Below the pieces are notes generated by a model. The model worked only from the letters and a program-made list of their open reading frames with translations, was not told the DNA's origin and made no database searches. From Arthrobacter sp. MYb227 (GTDB lineage Bacteria; Actinomycetota; Actinomycetes; Actinomycetales; Micrococcaceae), in assembly GCF_002975435.1 (NCBI RefSeq), contig NZ_PCPT01000002.1, positions 186,001 to 250,000 on the forward strand: DNA of 64,000 nucleotides, written 5' to 3'. This document shows, one piece after another, positions 62,804-64,000 of the stretch. Each line of letters starts with the position of its first letter. Position 1 is the first letter of the stretch. Made by a program: the position numbers and the translations under genes.

Positions 62804-64000
62804 TCAGACCGAAGGATCTGAAATTGTTCCGTAGCCGAGGGCATTCCAAAAATCTCCGCGGACGTAGCGTTGCTCGGGTCGGGGCTCGAAGTCCCAGGGA
62901 TGTGTCCGCCCTTGCTGCAATGCCTCGGCCACCAACTGCCGGTTGGACTGACTAGCCAAAATTCCTGCCTCCAGTGTGGAAAGGTCGTAGCGGCTTTCGA
63001 TCGCCGCGCGCAGCTGCGCGAGAACACCCACGTATTCTGGGTCAGTTGCATGGTTCTGCAATTCGTCTGGATCGATGTTCAGATCAAACAGCTGATCCGG
63101 ATCCCCAGGGCAAACAACGTACTTATACCGGCCACGAACGAGGGTTATCTGGGGCCGATACGTGCCCTCGGCCAGATATTCGATTACGATGTCTCGATCC
63201 TCGTCAGTGACCTTGCCGGAGAGCTCGCGACGGGCGGATTCCAGCAAGGAAATGCCTGTCGACTGTGCCTCTGAGGCACCGGAAAGCTCAACGAGCGTCG
63301 GCATGAGATCAAGGAGGCACACCGGGTTTGTGAAGCGTCCCCGCGGCACCAATTTTTCCGCGCCATGGATGATCAGTGGCACCCGGGAGGACTGCTCGTA
63401 CGGTGACATCTTGAACCAGAGCCCTTTCTCACCGAGCATGTCTCCGTGGTCGCTGGTAATGATGATGACGGTATTCTCCGCCAAGCCCAATTCCCGGAGT
63501 CGCTGCTGGATCCGACCAATGTGATCATCAATGTAGCTGACTGCCGCGTAGTACGCGCGGCGGGCCCTACGTACCTGATTGATATTTGGATCGCGTTTGT
63601 CGAACCCGCTCATGGCCCGTAGTCGATGGGTATGCGGATCTTGATCAATGGAGGGTACCGCCGGGTGCTTGGGATCCGGGATGTTTTCTCCCTCGAATCG
63701 GTCCCAGTGTTCACGCGGTGGTTCGTACGGATCATGCGGGTGGATGAAGGAGGTAACCATGAGAAATGGGATGTCCTCGCCAGCGGCTTGGTTTGCTCGA
63801 ACCCGGTCATTGAGGTGTCGGATGGTACGGAAGCCGACCTCATCGTCAAAGTCTTGCTGTACCGTGGCTTTTGAGACCCCAGCGGTGAAAACGGCATCTG
63901 CATCGTGGTACCACTGCATGCGTTGGTCAAGAGGCCGGGTCCAGTCCGGCACCATGTCAAGATCCGCCGGATAGACGTCGGTAGTCAACCGTTCCTCGAA
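62804..64000 (-). CDS. betC: Choline-sulfatase-type sulfatase (BetC-like), N-terminus beyond the window
   Basis: About 399 C-terminal residues, frame open to the right edge (FEERLTTDVYPADLDMVPDW). BetC-type segments: FLMVTSFIHPHDPYEPPREH, RRARRAYYAAVSYIDDHIGR, the metal-site SDHGDMLGEKGLWFKM and a C-terminal RYVRGDFWNAL. The last part matches the choline-sulfatase C-terminal domain, which closes the active site. The formylglycine motif lies outside the window. It would hydrolyse choline-O-sulfate in the cytoplasm to choline and sulfate, as an osmoprotectant or sulfur source. Adjacent to a putative sulfate exporter. Confidence 0.9.
   Translation of the reverse strand, partial: FEERLTTDVYPADLDMVPDWTRPLDQRMQWYHDADAVFTAGVSKATVQQDFDDEVGFRTIRHLNDRVRANQAAGEDIPFLMVTSFIHPHDPYEPPREHWDRFEGENIPDPKHPAVPSIDQDPHTHRLRAMSGFDKRDPNINQVRRARRAYYAAVSYIDDHIGRIQQRLRELGLAENTVIIITSDHGDMLGEKGLWFKMSPYEQSSRVPLIIHGAEKLVPRGRFTNPVCLLDLMPTLVELSGASEAQSTGISLLESARRELSGKVTDEDRDIVIEYLAEGTYRPQITLVRGRYKYVVCPGDPDQLFDLNIDPDELQNHATDPEYVGVLAQLRAAIESRYDLSTLEAGILASQSNRQLVAEALQQGRTHPWDFEPRPEQRYVRGDFWNALGYGTISDPSV

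Noticed and set aside
1-64000. CRISPR array, prophage, tRNA or rRNA genes
   Set aside because: No regularly spaced repeats, no phage structural genes, no cloverleaf or rRNA-like segments were recognised by eye.

Overview
The window looks like chromosome of a Micrococcaceae-type actinobacterium (Arthrobacter / Glutamicibacter / Paeniglutamicibacter relatives). The evidence is a moderately GC-rich composition, many IclR regulators, a SigK/RskA/fasciclin locus, a sortase-C pilus with LPxTG-type pilins, actinobacterial AccA1/AccD1-type carboxylase genes and frequent GTG starts. This assignment is inferred from gene content; no rRNA or tRNA gene was seen. Both window edges cut a gene: an acyl-CoA synthetase on the left and a choline-sulfatase-type sulfatase on the right.

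Layout. 0-10 kb is a catabolic block: acyl-CoA ligase end, a CGNR zinc-finger/IclR pair, a beta-ketoadipate-type thiolase plus CoA-transferase operon with two tandem palindromic operators and its own IclR gene, DoxX, a sarcosine-oxidase-family flavoenzyme, a nitronate monooxygenase-like enzyme and an enoyl-CoA hydratase. 10-12.2 kb holds a GAP-family membrane protein, a decayed duplicate of its 3' end, and a chimeric pseudogene in which an ion-channel gene runs in frame into the effector half of an IclR regulator. 12.3-16 kb: D-serine dehydratase and an AlbA_2/ATPase-type regulator. 16.3-19.3 kb: a type III polyketide synthase / methyltransferase / flavin hydroxylase operon with the gene order of phenolic-lipid (srsABC-like) operons. 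19.8-25 kb: TetR, methylcrotonyl-CoA-carboxylase-type beta and alpha subunits and a CitE-like lyase, a reduced leucine-degradation operon.

25.6-36.3 kb is bounded by decayed IS110 and IS630 transposase remnants and holds an organosulfur-flavoured island: formylglycine-generating enzyme, SLC13-type anion transporter, ABM-domain protein, an HpsN-like histidinol-dehydrogenase-family enzyme, a LacI regulator and a cytoplasmic AtsA-type arylsulfatase. Near-identical 16-bp operators (TTGCATACGTATGCAA-like) precede the dehydrogenase, the regulator and the sulfatase. 36.8-44.5 kb is a CUT2 sugar ABC transporter split over two operons that flank a PAS-AraC regulator, together with a Gfo/Idh oxidoreductase and a TIM-barrel isomerase.

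45-49 kb: an orphan HigA-like XRE protein and a second thiolase/CoA-transferase operon (ScoAB type) divergent from its own IclR gene; both promoters carry a related palindrome. 49-53 kb: a SigK-RskA module with a membrane molybdopterin oxidoreductase and a fasciclin lipoprotein, the last two preceded by the same CCAATC-N16-CCGAAT promoter-like motif. 53.4-59.7 kb: a sortase-C pilus operon (tip, backbone, sortase) with two strong hairpins between backbone and sortase. 60-64 kb: LysR, a YeiH-type putative sulfate exporter, and the 3' part of a choline-sulfatase-like gene. The two sulfatases would both depend on the single formylglycine-generating enzyme seen here.
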